Below are positions 16,058 through 25,865 of a DNA stretch of 64,000 nucleotides, piece by piece. Both the position numbers and the translations under genes were made by a program. The notes beneath the pieces were generated by a model, which had not been told where the DNA came from, did not search any database, and was given only the letters and a program-made list of their open reading frames with translations. Position 1 is the stretch's first letter, and every line of letters starts with the position of its first letter. Source of the DNA: Phaeobacter inhibens DSM 16374. GTDB taxonomy: Bacteria; Pseudomonadota; Alphaproteobacteria; Rhodobacterales; Rhodobacteraceae. The DNA lies in contig NZ_KI421498.1 in assembly GCF_000473105.1 (NCBI RefSeq), forward strand, positions 1,488,001 to 1,552,000. The letters run 5' to 3'.

Positions 16058-18298
16058 ATGGCCAGCCTCAAGAAAATCGCCCGTCGCAGCTTCCTCATCG
16101 GCTCTGCCGCCATCGTCGGCGGCGTCGCCTTTGGCACCTATAAATACCACCAGCCTGCCCCCAACCCTCTGGCACAGAAGGACGGCCGCTCGGTCCTTAA
16201 CCCCTTTGTTTTCGTGGATCAGTCCGGCGTCACGCTGATCGCGCCAAGGGCCGAGATGGGACAGGGCGTGAAATCTGCATGGGCCAGCCTGATCGCCGAA
16301 GAGCTGGACGTGGATCCGGCCAAGGTCACGGTCCTGCACGGCCCCGCTGCCAAGGCCTATTACAACAGCGCCATGATGTCAGAGGCGCTGCCCGGACGGG
16401 GCTATGATGGCTCTGCTCTACAACATTCCTTGGGTGAGATCGTTGGCCACATGGCCAAGTTTCTTGATCTGCAAGTGACTGGCGGTTCGTCTTCCATGCG
16501 CGACGGGTTTGAGCGGATGCGCCATGCAGGCGCCAGCGCCCGCGAGACGTTGAAACAGGCGGCGGCGGATCAACTGGGTATCAGCCGCGATCAGCTCACG
16601 ACCGAGGACGGCCATGTCATCACCCCTGACGGCACGCGCCTTCCCTACGCAGATCTGGCCCGTACCGCTGCAAATCTGACCCCCATCGAAACCGATCTGC
16701 GCAAGGCCTCTGAATGGCGGTTGATCGGCAAGGACGTGCCGCGCATTGATATGGTGGCCAAGGTCACGGGCACGGCAGAATTTGGCGTCGACGTCCGCCT
16801 GCCCGGCATGAAATTTGCTGCCATCCGGCAAAGCCCGCATTTCGGCGTCGGCAAAACCGCCTTTGACGCCAGCGCTGCCGAGGGGATGGCCGGTGTCGAT
16901 AAGATCCTCGACCTTGGCGATGCGGTTGCAGTCGTGGCCAACAATACATGGCTTGCCCAGCAGGCCGTCGATGCCATTGATGTCACCTGGGAAAAAGCCC
17001 CCTACCCAGAGACGACTGAGGCAATTTTTGACGAAATCGCCCGCAGCTTTGACGCCGCACCAAATTCCACCATGCGGGACGATGGCAATGTGGACGCGCT
17101 ACCAGAAGGCGCGACCGTCATCGAGGCTGAATACCGCCTGCCTTACCTCGCCCACGCCACGATGGAACCGATGAATGCCACCGCGCTCTATTCCGGCGAT
17201 GTCTTGCAGATCTGGGCCCCGAACCAAGGCCCGACCGTGGTACAGAAAAAAGCCGCCACGCTTGCGGGGCTGGATGTTGATGCGGTGGAGGTGAACACCA
17301 CCTATCTCGGCGGTGGGTTTGGTCGGCGGATTGAAACCGACTACACCGACCGTGCCGTCCAAATCGCGATGCAGATGCAAGGGACACCGGTTCAACTGAC
17401 CTGGAGCCGCGAGGAAGACATGCGCCATGACGTCTACCGCCCCGGAGCCATCGCGCGCTATCGTGCAGCGGTCAAAGACGGCAAAGCGGTCATGGTCCAC
17501 GGTAAGATTGCCGCCCAATCCACCACGGTTGAGGGCGCAGGCCGAATGCTGGGCCTACCGATGAGCGGCCCGGACAAGGGACATGTGGACGCGGCCTTCA
17601 ACCAGCCGCTCGCCATTCCCAACTTCCGGGTGGAGGGTTATCTGGCCAAACCCATGCTCCCCGTTGGCTTCTGGCGCTCAGTCGGGGCATCTTTCAACGG
17701 GTTTTTCTCTGATTGTATCATCGACGAGATGGCCCATGCCGCCGGACGTGATCCGCTGGACTTCAGGCTGGAGCTGGCCCGCGCCGAATGGGAACCGGCA
17801 GCCAAGGTGCTGGAGACCGTCCGTGACATGTCTGGCTGGACTGGCAAGACACCCGACGGCATCGGGCGCGGCGTCGCCATGGCCTACAGCTTTGGCACGC
17901 CGGTCGCTCAGGTAATCGAAGTGGCCGATGAGGATGGCCAGATCCGCATGACCGACGCCTGGATTGCCGCCGATCTGGGGCGCGTCATCGACCCGAAGAA
18001 CACCCGCGCGCAGATGTTTGGCGGTATGGTCTATGGTCTATCCGCCGCCTGCTTTGGGGAGATCACCATTGATGGCGGCGCGGTCGAGCAGGAGAACTTC
18101 CCCGACTATGACGCGCTGCGCATGCACACGATGCCGACAGTTCAGGTAGAATTGCTGGAAAACCAGCCTCGCATGGGCGGTGCCGGTGAACCCGGCACAC
18201 CGCCTGCCGCACCAGCATTGGCCAATGCGCTGTTTGATCTGACCGGCAAACGCGCACAGCAACTGCCACTGATGCATGAGTTTGATCTGTTGATCTGA
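16058..18298 (+). CDS. IorB-type molybdopterin-binding oxidoreductase subunit
   Basis: 746-residue catalytic subunit of a xanthine oxidase-family hydroxylase. It starts with a Tat signal (KKIARRSFLIGSAAIVGGVAFG, RR at 9-10), so the folded enzyme is probably exported to the periplasm. The core shows the duplicated molybdopterin-binding fold: GQGVKSAWASLIAEELDVD near residue 68, LGGGFGRRIETDY near residue 418 and GGAGEPGTPPAAPALANALF near residue 707, which contains the catalytic glutamate. It resembles isoquinoline 1-oxidoreductase beta subunits, but aldehydes or N-heterocycles are all possible. It forms an operon with the Fe-S subunit and is probably repressed by the divergent TetR protein. 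Confidence 0.9.
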   Translation: MASLKKIARRSFLIGSAAIVGGVAFGTYKYHQPAPNPLAQKDGRSVLNPFVFVDQSGVTLIAPRAEMGQGVKSAWASLIAEELDVDPAKVTVLHGPAAKAYYNSAMMSEALPGRGYDGSALQHSLGEIVGHMAKFLDLQVTGGSSSMRDGFERMRHAGASARETLKQAAADQLGISRDQLTTEDGHVITPDGTRLPYADLARTAANLTPIETDLRKASEWRLIGKDVPRIDMVAKVTGTAEFGVDVRLPGMKFAAIRQSPHFGVGKTAFDASAAEGMAGVDKILDLGDAVAVVANNTWLAQQAVDAIDVTWEKAPYPETTEAIFDEIARSFDAAPNSTMRDDGNVDALPEGATVIEAEYRLPYLAHATMEPMNATALYSGDVLQIWAPNQGPTVVQKKAATLAGLDVDAVEVNTTYLGGGFGRRIETDYTDRAVQIAMQMQGTPVQLTWSREEDMRHDVYRPGAIARYRAAVKDGKAVMVHGKIAAQSTTVEGAGRMLGLPMSGPDKGHVDAAFNQPLAIPNFRVEGYLAKPMLPVGFWRSVGASFNGFFSDCIIDEMAHAAGRDPLDFRLELARAEWEPAAKVLETVRDMSGWTGKTPDGIGRGVAMAYSFGTPVAQVIEVADEDGQIRMTDAWIAADLGRVIDPKNTRAQMFGGMVYGLSAACFGEITIDGGAVEQENFPDYDALRMHTMPTVQVELLENQPRMGGAGEPGTPPAAPALANALFDLTGKRAQQLPLMHEFDLLI

Positions 18299-18308
18299 AA
18301 GACCAGCG

Positions 18309-18329
18309 GCACCGCCCTAAAGGCGGTGC
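18309..18329. terminator. Hairpin between convergent genes
   Basis: GCACCGCC (18309-18316) and GGCGGTGC (18322-18329) form an 8 bp perfect stem with a 5 base loop between the molybdoenzyme gene and the amidotransferase-like gene. No T-run on either side, so termination is only suggested. Confidence 0.5.
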
Positions 18330-18367
18330 TAACAAAGGCTGCTACTGGTATTCAAAGGTCGGACGTC

Positions 18368-19147
18368 TCAGGCTGATTTCCGTTGGTCTGGCCTGCCCGC
18401 ACCCTCGGCCCAGTCACGCACCGCATCGCCAAAAGCGGTGAACAAAGGCCGCGACACCGGATCATTGGCGGCATCCCATTCCGGGTGCCATTGCACCGCA
18501 AGGGTAAAGCCGGGGGCGTCCTTAACATAAATCGCCTCAGGCGTGCCATCAGGCGCAGTTCCGTCAATCACGATCCGGCTTCCCGGCGCCTTGATCCCCT
18601 GCCCATGCAGCGAGTTGGTCATCACCTCTGCCGCGCCGAACAGACGGTGGAACACACCGCCCTCGGTCAGTTCCACAATATGGCGCATGGCGAATTTCTC
18701 TTCCAGCGTGCCATCCGGCGGCATCCGGTGGTTCATGCGCCCTGGCAGGTCACGGATCTCCGGATAAAGCGTGCCACCCATGGCCACATTCACCTCTTGA
18801 AAGCCGCGACAAATGCCAAGGAATGGCTGACCCCGCTCCACGCAGGCGCGCACCAGCGGCAGCGCGATGGCATCACGCGCCCGGTCAAAGGCCCCATGCG
18901 CATCGGTTTCCGCCTCACCATATTCATTTGGATGCACATTGGGACGCCCGCCGGTCAGCAGGAAGCCGTCGAAACTCTCCAGCAACTCCTCAACAGACAG
19001 GAACCGTGGATCAGATGGGATCAGCAGTGGCATACAGCCCGCAACCTCGGCCACCGCCTCGGAGTTCATGGTCCCCCCGGCATGGGCGGGGTATTCGTCG
19101 TTGATCAGGTAGGAGTTGCCAATAATGCCGACTTTGGGGCGTGTCAT
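18368..19147 (-). CDS. Gamma-glutamyl-GABA hydrolase-like class I amidotransferase
   Basis: 259-residue cytoplasmic hydrolase of the PuuD/peptidase C26 type, with a glutamine-amidotransferase fold. The nucleophile is the cysteine in PFLGICRGFQEVNVA, and the catalytic His-Glu are in LAVQWHPEWD. DGFLLTGGRPNVHPNEYG is also typical. PuuD frees GABA from gamma-glutamyl-GABA in putrescine breakdown, but no other puu gene is adjacent, so the substrate is inferred from the family only. The ATG at 19147 has a GAGGA Shine-Dalgarno. Confidence 0.85.
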   Translation of the reverse strand: MTRPKVGIIGNSYLINDEYPAHAGGTMNSEAVAEVAGCMPLLIPSDPRFLSVEELLESFDGFLLTGGRPNVHPNEYGEAETDAHGAFDRARDAIALPLVRACVERGQPFLGICRGFQEVNVAMGGTLYPEIRDLPGRMNHRMPPDGTLEEKFAMRHIVELTEGGVFHRLFGAAEVMTNSLHGQGIKAPGSRIVIDGTAPDGTPEAIYVKDAPGFTLAVQWHPEWDAANDPVSRPLFTAFGDAVRDWAEGAGRPDQRKSA

Positions 19148-19228
19148 TCTGTCCTCAACGATTTGGGCATCGGCCCTTGCACCTTGCAAGGGCACGACCG
19201 GGTCGGGACAATCCTACAGCCACGCTGC

Positions 19229-19264
19229 GGCGGGTTGCAATTCCCCTAAGGGGCGCAACCCGCC
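19229..19264. terminator. Long hairpin between glcG and the amidotransferase gene
   Basis: Arms GGCGGGTTGC (19229-19238) and GCAACCCGCC (19255-19264) are 10 bp and perfect; inside them CCCC and GGGG can extend the stem. It lies downstream of glcG on the minus strand. The following bases are not T-rich. Confidence 0.6.
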
Positions 19265-19367
19265 GTCATTCCGTAAAAAGCTGCATATGCGCCGCAGCTT
19301 TCCGCAGCTTTCGGGTTTTCTTGGAGTTGGCGACCCGCCCGGCTTCGCTTGGCGCCGGGCGAAGCGA

Positions 19368-19793
19368 TCACGCCTCGCCGCTAAGCCCGGTTGCCCGGAT
19401 GCCCGCCATCGCGGCCTCCGCGTCATTGTCAGAGGTATCACCGGTAACACCGACCGCGCCGATCACAGCACCCGCTTCGCTGCGCAGCAACACTCCTCCC
19501 GGAACCGGGATAACCTGCCCGCCATAGACACCGTTCACCGCAGCCATGAAATAGGCCTGTTGCTCCGCGCGCGCCATCTGGGCCGTACCCGCCATGCCCA
19601 ACATCACCGCGCCGTAAGCCTTGCCATGCGCAATCGCAAAGCGGCCCGGTGCAGCGCCATCTTCACGTTCAAACGCGAGCACATGGCCGCCCGCGTCCAG
19701 AACGACCACCGACAACGGCTTAAGCGCCATCTCGCGGCCCTTCGCCCGGGTATGTTCGATGATGCTGCGGGCCTGATCCAATGTAAGGGTCAT
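19368..19793 (-). CDS. glcG: GlcG/HbpS family protein
   Basis: 141-residue protein of the GlcG/HbpS (DUF336) family. The opening MTLTLDQARSIIEHTRAKGREMALKPLSVVVLDAGGH and the late PVPGGVLLRSEAGAVIGAVGVTG are diagnostic. GlcG is encoded with malate synthase in the E. coli glc operon, but its biochemical role is not settled; HbpS relatives bind haem. Here it directly follows glcB (75 bases), which repeats that association. The start at 19793 fits the family; the frame is open to 19859 but this overlaps no known domain. Confidence 0.85.
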   Translation of the reverse strand: MTLTLDQARSIIEHTRAKGREMALKPLSVVVLDAGGHVLAFEREDGAAPGRFAIAHGKAYGAVMLGMAGTAQMARAEQQAYFMAAVNGVYGGQVIPVPGGVLLRSEAGAVIGAVGVTGDTSDNDAEAAMAGIRATGLSGEA

Positions 19794-19868
19794 TTCGGTG
19801 TCCTTGATATGCTTTGGTAGGTTCGTAAAAAAGGGGCCGGGCACAGCGCCCGACCCCATCTGTCTTCT

Positions 19869-22001
19869 TTAGCCTTGCGCCTTCAGTTCAAGGCGGCGCG
19901 CATGCAGCACCGGCTCGGTATAGCCGGAGGGCTGAATACGACCGCGGAACACCAGATCGCAGGCCGCCTGAAAGGCAATTCCATCAAATCCCGGTGCCAT
20001 TGGCGTGTAGCTGGCGTCGCTCGCATTCTGTCCGTCCACGACTGCGGCCATTTTCTGCATCGCGGCCATGACCTGTGTTTCGTCCACGATGCCATGATGC
20101 AACCAGTTGGCCAGCGCCTGACTGGAAATCCGGCAAGTCGCACGGTCTTCCATCAGGCCGACATTGTGAATGTCAGGCACCTTGGAGCACCCCACGCCCT
20201 GATCAACCCAGCGCACCACATAGCCCAGAATGCCCTGTGCGTTGTTCTCGATCTCCTGCGCGATCTCCGCATCCGACAGGTTCTCGCCCTGCATCACCGG
20301 AATTGTCAGCAGATCATCCAGCGTGCCCCGCGCGCCGCCCGCTTTCAGCTGGTCCTGGACCTCGTGGACATTCACGCGATGGTAATGCGTCGCATGCAGC
20401 GTCGCGGCGGTCGGCGACGGCACCCAGGCACAGGTCGCGCCGGACTTCGGATGGCCGATCTTAGCCTCCAGCATCTCGCCCATACGGTCCGGCATCGCCC
20501 ACATCCCCTTGCCGATCTGGGCGCGCCCTTTCAAACCACAGGCCAGTCCGATATCGACATTGCGATCCTCGTAAGAGGCAATCCAGGGCGTCGATTTCAT
20601 CTCGCCCTTGCGCATCATCGCACCCGCTTCCATTGAGGTGTGGATCTCGTCGCCGGTCCGGTCAAGGAAGCCTGTATTAATGAAGGCAACCCGGTGTTTC
20701 GCAGCGCGGATGCAGGATTTGAGGTTCACCGAGGTGCGACGCTCTTCGTCCATGATCCCGATCTTCACAGTATGACGCGGCAGGCCCAGCGCGTCTTCGA
20801 CATGGGCGAAAATCCGATCGGTAAAGGCAACCTCTTCGGGCCCGTGCATCTTGGGCTTCACCACATAGACCGAGCCATGCAGCGAGTTGCCACCCTCGGC
20901 CTGAAGATCATGCATCGCGCAGAGAACGGTGACCATCGCATCAATGAAGCCCTCGCCTGCCTCGCGCCCGGCGCTGTCGCGAACGGCGGGGTTGGTCATC
21001 AGATGGCCCACGTTGCGCACCAGCAGCAGTGAACGGCCCTTAAGCACCAGATCAGACCCATCCGGCGCGGTGAAGGTTTGATCGTTGTTCAGCACGCGAG
21101 TGAAGGTTTCGTCCCCCTTCGTCACCTCTTCAGCAAGGTCCCGTTTCATCAGGCCCAGCCAGTTCGCATAGGCAGTAACCTTGTCCTCACCATCGACGCA
21201 GGCCACGGAATCTTCGCAATCCATGATGGTCGAGAGCGCGGACTCGAGGACGATATCATTGATCCCCGCCTGATCGCCCTTGCCGATATTCCCGTTGGCA
21301 TCCACGACAATCACCGCGTGCAGGCCATTGTTCTTCAACAGGATCTTACCCGGCGTGGCGGCATCGCCTTCATAGCCTGCGAACTGCGCGGCGTCTTTGA
21401 GCGCAGGCACCAGCGCGCCGCCCTCCACCGACAGGCCGGCACAATCGTTCCACGAGCCCTCAGCCAGCGGAAAAGTCTGATCAAGGAACCCACGGCCCCA
21501 GGCGATCACCCGCGCGCCGCGCCCGGCATCATAGCCCTTGCCCTCAGGCAGATCGCCCATGGCATCGGTGCCATAAAGCGCATCATAGAGGCTGCCCCAA
21601 CGCGCATTGGCCGCATTCAATGCAAACCGCGCGTTGGTGATCGGAACCACCAGCTGCGGCCCCGGAACATTGGCGATTTCATCGTCAACATTCTGCGTCT
21701 CGATCTCAAAGTCATCGCCCTCGGGCAGCAGGTAGTCGATATCGCGCAGAAACGCCTCATAGGCGGTGGCGTCATGGGCCTGCCCTTTGCGTTCGATATG
21801 CCAGGCGTCAATCTGCCCCTGCAGATCGGCACGTTTTGCCAGAAGGGCACGGTTTTCATCCCCCATGCCATTGACCAGACCAGCCAGACCGGCCCAGAAC
21901 GCATCCGCTGTCACACCAGTGCCGGGCAAAGCCTTGTCTTCGATGAAGGACACCAGCGTGTCGGCCACCTGCATATCATGACGTTCCTGCATCCCGCTCA
22001 T
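19869..22001 (-). CDS. glcB: Malate synthase G
   Basis: 710-residue monomeric malate synthase, condensing glyoxylate with acetyl-CoA to malate. It is close to the usual G-type length of ~720 residues. Characteristic stretches are [46 protein letters not shown], and the metal-site region [22 protein letters not shown]. The ATG at 22001 has a strong AGGAGG Shine-Dalgarno eight bases upstream. glcG follows. No glcDEF glycolate oxidase genes are nearby. An imperfectly spaced dyad (TGGTAA-N7-TTACCA) upstream may be its operator. Confidence 0.96.
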   Translation of the reverse strand: MSGMQERHDMQVADTLVSFIEDKALPGTGVTADAFWAGLAGLVNGMGDENRALLAKRADLQGQIDAWHIERKGQAHDATAYEAFLRDIDYLLPEGDDFEIETQNVDDEIANVPGPQLVVPITNARFALNAANARWGSLYDALYGTDAMGDLPEGKGYDAGRGARVIAWGRGFLDQTFPLAEGSWNDCAGLSVEGGALVPALKDAAQFAGYEGDAATPGKILLKNNGLHAVIVVDANGNIGKGDQAGINDIVLESALSTIMDCEDSVACVDGEDKVTAYANWLGLMKRDLAEEVTKGDETFTRVLNNDQTFTAPDGSDLVLKGRSLLLVRNVGHLMTNPAVRDSAGREAGEGFIDAMVTVLCAMHDLQAEGGNSLHGSVYVVKPKMHGPEEVAFTDRIFAHVEDALGLPRHTVKIGIMDEERRTSVNLKSCIRAAKHRVAFINTGFLDRTGDEIHTSMEAGAMMRKGEMKSTPWIASYEDRNVDIGLACGLKGRAQIGKGMWAMPDRMGEMLEAKIGHPKSGATCAWVPSPTAATLHATHYHRVNVHEVQDQLKAGGARGTLDDLLTIPVMQGENLSDAEIAQEIENNAQGILGYVVRWVDQGVGCSKVPDIHNVGLMEDRATCRISSQALANWLHHGIVDETQVMAAMQKMAAVVDGQNASDASYTPMAPGFDGIAFQAACDLVFRGRIQPSGYTEPVLHARRLELKAQG

Positions 22002-22073
22002 GGGGTGATCCTCCTAATAAATGCGCGTGTTGTCGTCCCGGATACACCAAAAGTTTCCTATCGGCAACGCTGG

Positions 22074-22092
22074 TGGTAATATTAGTTTACCA
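22074..22092. promoter_or_regulatory. Dyad upstream of glcB
   Basis: TGGTAA (22074-22079) and TTACCA (22087-22092) are perfect complements around a 7 base, AT-rich centre, 73-91 bases before the glcB start codon. TGGT…ACCA dyads are common for GntR/FadR-type regulators such as GlcC, but the spacing here is longer than usual, so the binding protein is not assigned. Confidence 0.5.
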
Positions 22093-22176
22093 ATTATCGT
22101 GAAGCTGCTTCAAATATCCCTTATAGATGTAGCTCATCACCTATGCCCTGCTCCACCATCCCGGCAAACGAAAAAA

Positions 22177-22198
22177 ACCCGGCAGAGCGCTGCCGGGT
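22177..22198 (-). terminator. Terminator of the small membrane protein gene
   Basis: ACCCGGCA (22177-22184) and TGCCGGGT (22191-22198) form an 8 bp stem with a 6 base loop. On the minus strand it is followed by a run of T (complement of 22171-22177). Confidence 0.85.
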
Positions 22199-22236
22199 CC
22201 AGTCGGGGAGGAATTTCAAATATTCGGGAGATTGGA

Positions 22237-22437
22237 TCAGTTGTCCGCGATGGTCGCCTGCACCTCGGCAGCCGTTTGCGGCGTTTCAACGACATCCTGC
22301 TCGCCGCCCTTGTTGAAAACCCAAAGCAGGAACACGGCGAACATCAGCAGCACAGCCACGACGACCCCCCGGATCCCCAGCAGGGCCGGTTTGTGCAGCT
22401 TCTCTTCGCGTTCAACATTGGTGTCAGGTGCCGACAT
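22237..22437 (-). CDS. Small single-pass membrane protein, hypothetical
   Basis: 66-residue protein not recognised by name. A polar, charged N-terminus (MSAPDTNVEREEKLHKPALLGIRG) leads to one hydrophobic helix at about residues 24-42 (VVVAVLLMFAVFLLWVF), then a polar tail rich in acidic residues and alanine. It is followed by a good terminator and is divergent from pepN, which supports a real, separately transcribed gene. No function can be inferred. Confidence 0.65.
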   Translation of the reverse strand: MSAPDTNVEREEKLHKPALLGIRGVVVAVLLMFAVFLLWVFNKGGEQDVVETPQTAAEVQATIADN

Positions 22438-22558
22438 GGGCCGCTCCTTTGTCTACAAGTTTGCGCGGTTGCTGGCGCGGGGCCGCAGCCGCTGGTACAC
22501 AGGCTTGTAATAGATACGCTGACCGACCCGCCCGGGTTCCATGGAACAGGAAAAAACC

Positions 22559-25123
22559 ATGAAAGATGCCGCACCCGCCACCGCACCGGAGACATTTTAT
22601 CTGAAAGATTACAAACCCTTCGGATTTGAGGTGGAGGCGGTCGAGCTGACGTTCAAACTGGCGCCGAATTCGACCCGCGTGCTGAGCAAGATCCGCTTTT
22701 CCCCCAAGGACAATGCTGCCGATCCGCGGTTCTTCCTGCACGGTGAAGCACTGAAACTCATCTCCGCCAAGATCGACGGTGCCCCTGTAACGCCCGAGCT
22801 GATCGCGGGCGGCCTCATCTGCGACACACCCGATACCCCCTTCACCTGGGAAGCAGAGGTGGAGATCGCCCCCGCCGCCAACACCGCGCTGGAGGGGCTT
22901 TATATGTCCAGCGGCATGTATTGCACCCAATGTGAGGCCGAGGGCTTTCGCAAGATCACCTACTACCCCGACCGCCCCGATGTGATGTCGACCTTCTCGG
23001 TCCGGATTGAGGGCGATGAAACGGTCCTCCTGTCCAATGGCAACCCCGCCGGTTCAGGCGAGGGTTGGGCGGAGTGGCACGACCCCTGGCCAAAACCGGC
23101 CTATCTCTTTGCGCTGGTGGCCGGCGATCTGGTGAACCACCCCGACCGCTTCACCACCCGGTCCGGCAAGGATGTCGAGCTGAACATCTGGGTCCGTCCG
23201 GGGGATGAGGGCAAATGCGCCTTTGGCATGGAAGCCCTGAAGAAGTCGATGAAATGGGACGAGGATGTCTATGGCCGCGAATACGATCTGGATATCTTCA
23301 ACATCGTGGCGGTGGATGACTTCAACATGGGCGCGATGGAAAACAAGGGGCTGAACATCTTCAACTCCTCCTGCGTTCTGGCCTCGCCCGAGACTTCCAC
23401 GGATGCCAATTTCGAACGGATCGAAGCGATCATCGCCCATGAGTATTTCCACAACTGGACCGGCAACCGGATCACCTGCCGCGACTGGTTCCAGCTGTGC
23501 CTCAAGGAAGGTCTGACCGTTTTCCGTGATGCCCAGTTCACTGCGGACATGCGCTCCGAGCCGGTGAAGCGGATTGAGGATGTGATTGCCCTGCGCGCCC
23601 GCCAGTTCCCTGAGGATAACGGCCCCCTCGCCCATCCGCCGCGACCGGAACAGTTCCAGGAGATCAACAACTTCTACACCGCCACCGTTTACGAGAAAGG
23701 TGCCGAAGTGATTGGCATGCTCAAGCGACTGGTGGGCGACGACAACTACGACAAGGCGCTGGATCTCTACTTTGATCGGCACGACGGTCAGGCCTGCACC
23801 ATTGAGGACTGGTTGAGGGTGTTTGAAGACGCCACCGGGCGCGATCTGAGCCAGTTCAAACTCTGGTACAGTCAGGCGGGCACCCCGCGGGTGCAGGTCT
23901 CTGAGGATTACGCTGACGGCAGCTATACCCTCACCTTTGAGCAATCGACGCCGCCCACCCCCGGTCAGCCCGACAAGGCCCCTCGTGTCATTCCCCTCGC
24001 GGTGGGGCTACTCGCCGCCAACGGCGATGAGCTGCGCGCCACAGAAGTGCTGGAGTTGACCGAAGCCAAGCAGAGCTTCACCTTTGACGGCCTCGCCTCG
24101 AAACCGGTGCCCTCCATCCTGCGCGAGTTTTCGGCCCCGGTGATCCTGGAGCGCGAGACCACCAACGCAGAACGCGCCTTCCTGCTGGCGCATGACACCG
24201 ATCCCTTCAACCGCTGGGGGGCGGGCAACGCGCTGGCCACCGAAACCCGCGTCACCATGGTGACCGAGGGTGCCGCGCCCGACGGCGCTTATCTTGATGC
24301 GCTGGAAAAACTGGTGCGCGATGATACGCTTGATCCGGCCTTCCGCGCGCTGGTGCTATCGCCCCCCAGCCAGTCCGAGATCGCCCAAACTCTGCACGAC
24401 CGGGGTGTCACCCCCGATCCGCAGAAGATTTACGACGCGGCAGAAACTTTCGCCCAGACCCTGGCCCAGCAGTTGGAAACCAGCCTGCCCCGGCTGTATG
24501 CGGCGACCACCGTTGATGGCCCATACCAGCCCGATGCCAATGGTGCCGGTCTGCGGGCGCTGAACGGTCGTATACTGTCCCTGCTGACCCGGCTTGATGG
24601 CGGCGAACAGGCCGCACGCCAGTATCAGGCTGCCGACAATATGACCCAGCAATATGCGGCGCTGGCCGCACTGATGAAGGCGGAGAATGGTGAGAGGCAA
24701 AGCCAGGCCTTCTTCGACCAATGGCAGAATGACCGTCTGGTGATGGACAAATGGTTCGCGCTGCAGGTGGCCTGTGCAGCCCCGGACGCAGCGGCAAAGG
24801 TCGCGATGGATTTGACCCGTCACGCCCTGTTTGACATGAAGAACCCCAACCGCTTCCGCGCCGTCATGGGCGCGCTCGCTGGCAATCACGCGGGCTTCCA
24901 CCATGCCAGCGGCGCGGGCTATCAGTTGCTGGCCGAAAATCTGATCGCGCTGGATAACCTCAACCCGCAGACCACCGCGCGGATGTGCGCGGCCTTCCAG
25001 ACCTGGAAACGCTACGACAGTACCCGACAGGCGTTGATCCGGGTTGAGCTGGAGCGCATTCTCGCGACAGAGGGGCTGAGCCGTGACACCCATGAAATGG
25101 TCAGCCGGATCCTGCAGGGGTGA
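22559..25123 (+). CDS. pepN: Aminopeptidase N
   Basis: 854-residue M1 zinc aminopeptidase that removes N-terminal residues from peptides in the cytoplasm. The GAMEN exopeptidase motif is present (FNMGAMENKGLNIFN), as is the zinc site HEYFHNW (H294, E295, H298) with the third ligand E317 in LKEGLTVFRD. The length and the C-terminal helical domain match gamma/alphaproteobacterial PepN. I prefer the ATG at 22559, which follows an AGGA site; an in-frame ATG at 22541 is possible and adds six residues. Confidence 0.95.
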   Translation: MKDAAPATAPETFYLKDYKPFGFEVEAVELTFKLAPNSTRVLSKIRFSPKDNAADPRFFLHGEALKLISAKIDGAPVTPELIAGGLICDTPDTPFTWEAEVEIAPAANTALEGLYMSSGMYCTQCEAEGFRKITYYPDRPDVMSTFSVRIEGDETVLLSNGNPAGSGEGWAEWHDPWPKPAYLFALVAGDLVNHPDRFTTRSGKDVELNIWVRPGDEGKCAFGMEALKKSMKWDEDVYGREYDLDIFNIVAVDDFNMGAMENKGLNIFNSSCVLASPETSTDANFERIEAIIAHEYFHNWTGNRITCRDWFQLCLKEGLTVFRDAQFTADMRSEPVKRIEDVIALRARQFPEDNGPLAHPPRPEQFQEINNFYTATVYEKGAEVIGMLKRLVGDDNYDKALDLYFDRHDGQACTIEDWLRVFEDATGRDLSQFKLWYSQAGTPRVQVSEDYADGSYTLTFEQSTPPTPGQPDKAPRVIPLAVGLLAANGDELRATEVLELTEAKQSFTFDGLASKPVPSILREFSAPVILERETTNAERAFLLAHDTDPFNRWGAGNALATETRVTMVTEGAAPDGAYLDALEKLVRDDTLDPAFRALVLSPPSQSEIAQTLHDRGVTPDPQKIYDAAETFAQTLAQQLETSLPRLYAATTVDGPYQPDANGAGLRALNGRILSLLTRLDGGEQAARQYQAADNMTQQYAALAALMKAENGERQSQAFFDQWQNDRLVMDKWFALQVACAAPDAAAKVAMDLTRHALFDMKNPNRFRAVMGALAGNHAGFHHASGAGYQLLAENLIALDNLNPQTTARMCAAFQTWKRYDSTRQALIRVELERILATEGLSRDTHEMVSRILQG

Positions 25124-25142
25124 CGCCTGCCATACGCATAAA

Positions 25143-25167
25143 GAACGGGCGGTCAGGCTGCCCGTTC
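25143..25167 (+). terminator. Hairpin after pepN
   Basis: GAACGGGC (25143-25150) and GCCCGTTC (25160-25167) give an 8 bp perfect stem with a 9 base loop 20 bases after the pepN stop. No T-run follows. Confidence 0.5.
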
Positions 25168-25246
25168 CCCTCGACAGGTCCTGAAATTGTGCCGCTCTGC
25201 CGTCGGCCTGATTTCTGCCACCACCATGTCGCTCTAGGCGTGGCAG

Positions 25247-25699
25247 ATGCCTGACGGCGACACCTCCCAAGCGGTCTATCGCTACAGCCGGGCCGCCCGC
25301 ACACCGCAGCTTGTCACGGCGCTTGCCCTATGGGCCGCCGGTATCCTGACCATATCCCTTTATGTCTCCGCAGCCGTCTGGATCACTGTGGTTCTGGCAC
25401 TGCCCCTGCTCCCCGGCCTGTGGGATCTATGGCGCAACCCGACCGCTGTGCTGGCGCTGGACAACAAGGGCCTCAGCTGGCGCAACGCCACTTCCGGCAG
25501 CACAGATATCCCTTTGGGTCGGATCAGCCACATCAGGCTCGACAGGCGATGGGATTTCTCCCATCGCGCCACGGTTCACACGGACAATGGCAAACGCCTG
25601 CGTATTCCGCCGGATTGCCTGCCACCCCACCAAGGTTTTGAGCAGGCGCTGAGCGCAGCCGGTCTTCGGGTTGAGCGACATCATTTCCAGATTTTCTAG
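25247..25699 (+). CDS. Hypothetical membrane protein
   Basis: 150-residue protein, not recognised. Two closely spaced hydrophobic helices lie at about residues 22-60 (LVTALALWAAGILTISLYVS, AAVWITVVLALPLLPGL). A soluble beta-rich domain follows (VLALDNKGLSWRNATSGSTDIPLGRISHIRL…), which looks like the PH-like domain of small bacterial membrane proteins. That resemblance is by eye only. It follows pepN on the same strand after a hairpin. Confidence 0.6.
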   Translation: MPDGDTSQAVYRYSRAARTPQLVTALALWAAGILTISLYVSAAVWITVVLALPLLPGLWDLWRNPTAVLALDNKGLSWRNATSGSTDIPLGRISHIRLDRRWDFSHRATVHTDNGKRLRIPPDCLPPHQGFEQALSAAGLRVERHHFQIF

Positions 25700-25734
25700 C
25701 GTTCTGAGCGGCGGCCCCGCTGCCAACTCAATTC

Positions 25735-25748
25735 TTAACGCCCGTTAA
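25735..25748. promoter_or_regulatory. TTAA-N6-TTAA palindrome
   Basis: TTAACG-CC-CGTTAA (25735-25748) is a perfect palindrome, about 120 bases before the start of the next gene. It resembles a CtrA site but the spacing is 6, not the canonical 7, so the assignment is weak. Confidence 0.3.
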
Positions 25749-25865
25749 CCTGCCACTGGAATATCCCAATCGTTCTCTGCAATGGCGCGCTCCCGCCATG
25801 ATTGCGCCCCAAAGCCGGGTCAGTTTGTTTCCAGTGATTTAAGCTGCCAGCACGCGGACATAGAT

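Noticed and set aside
18309-18329. Considered as a CRISPR-like or mobile-element repeat
   Set aside because: A single 8 bp hairpin between convergent genes, without repeat copies or a nearby transposase.
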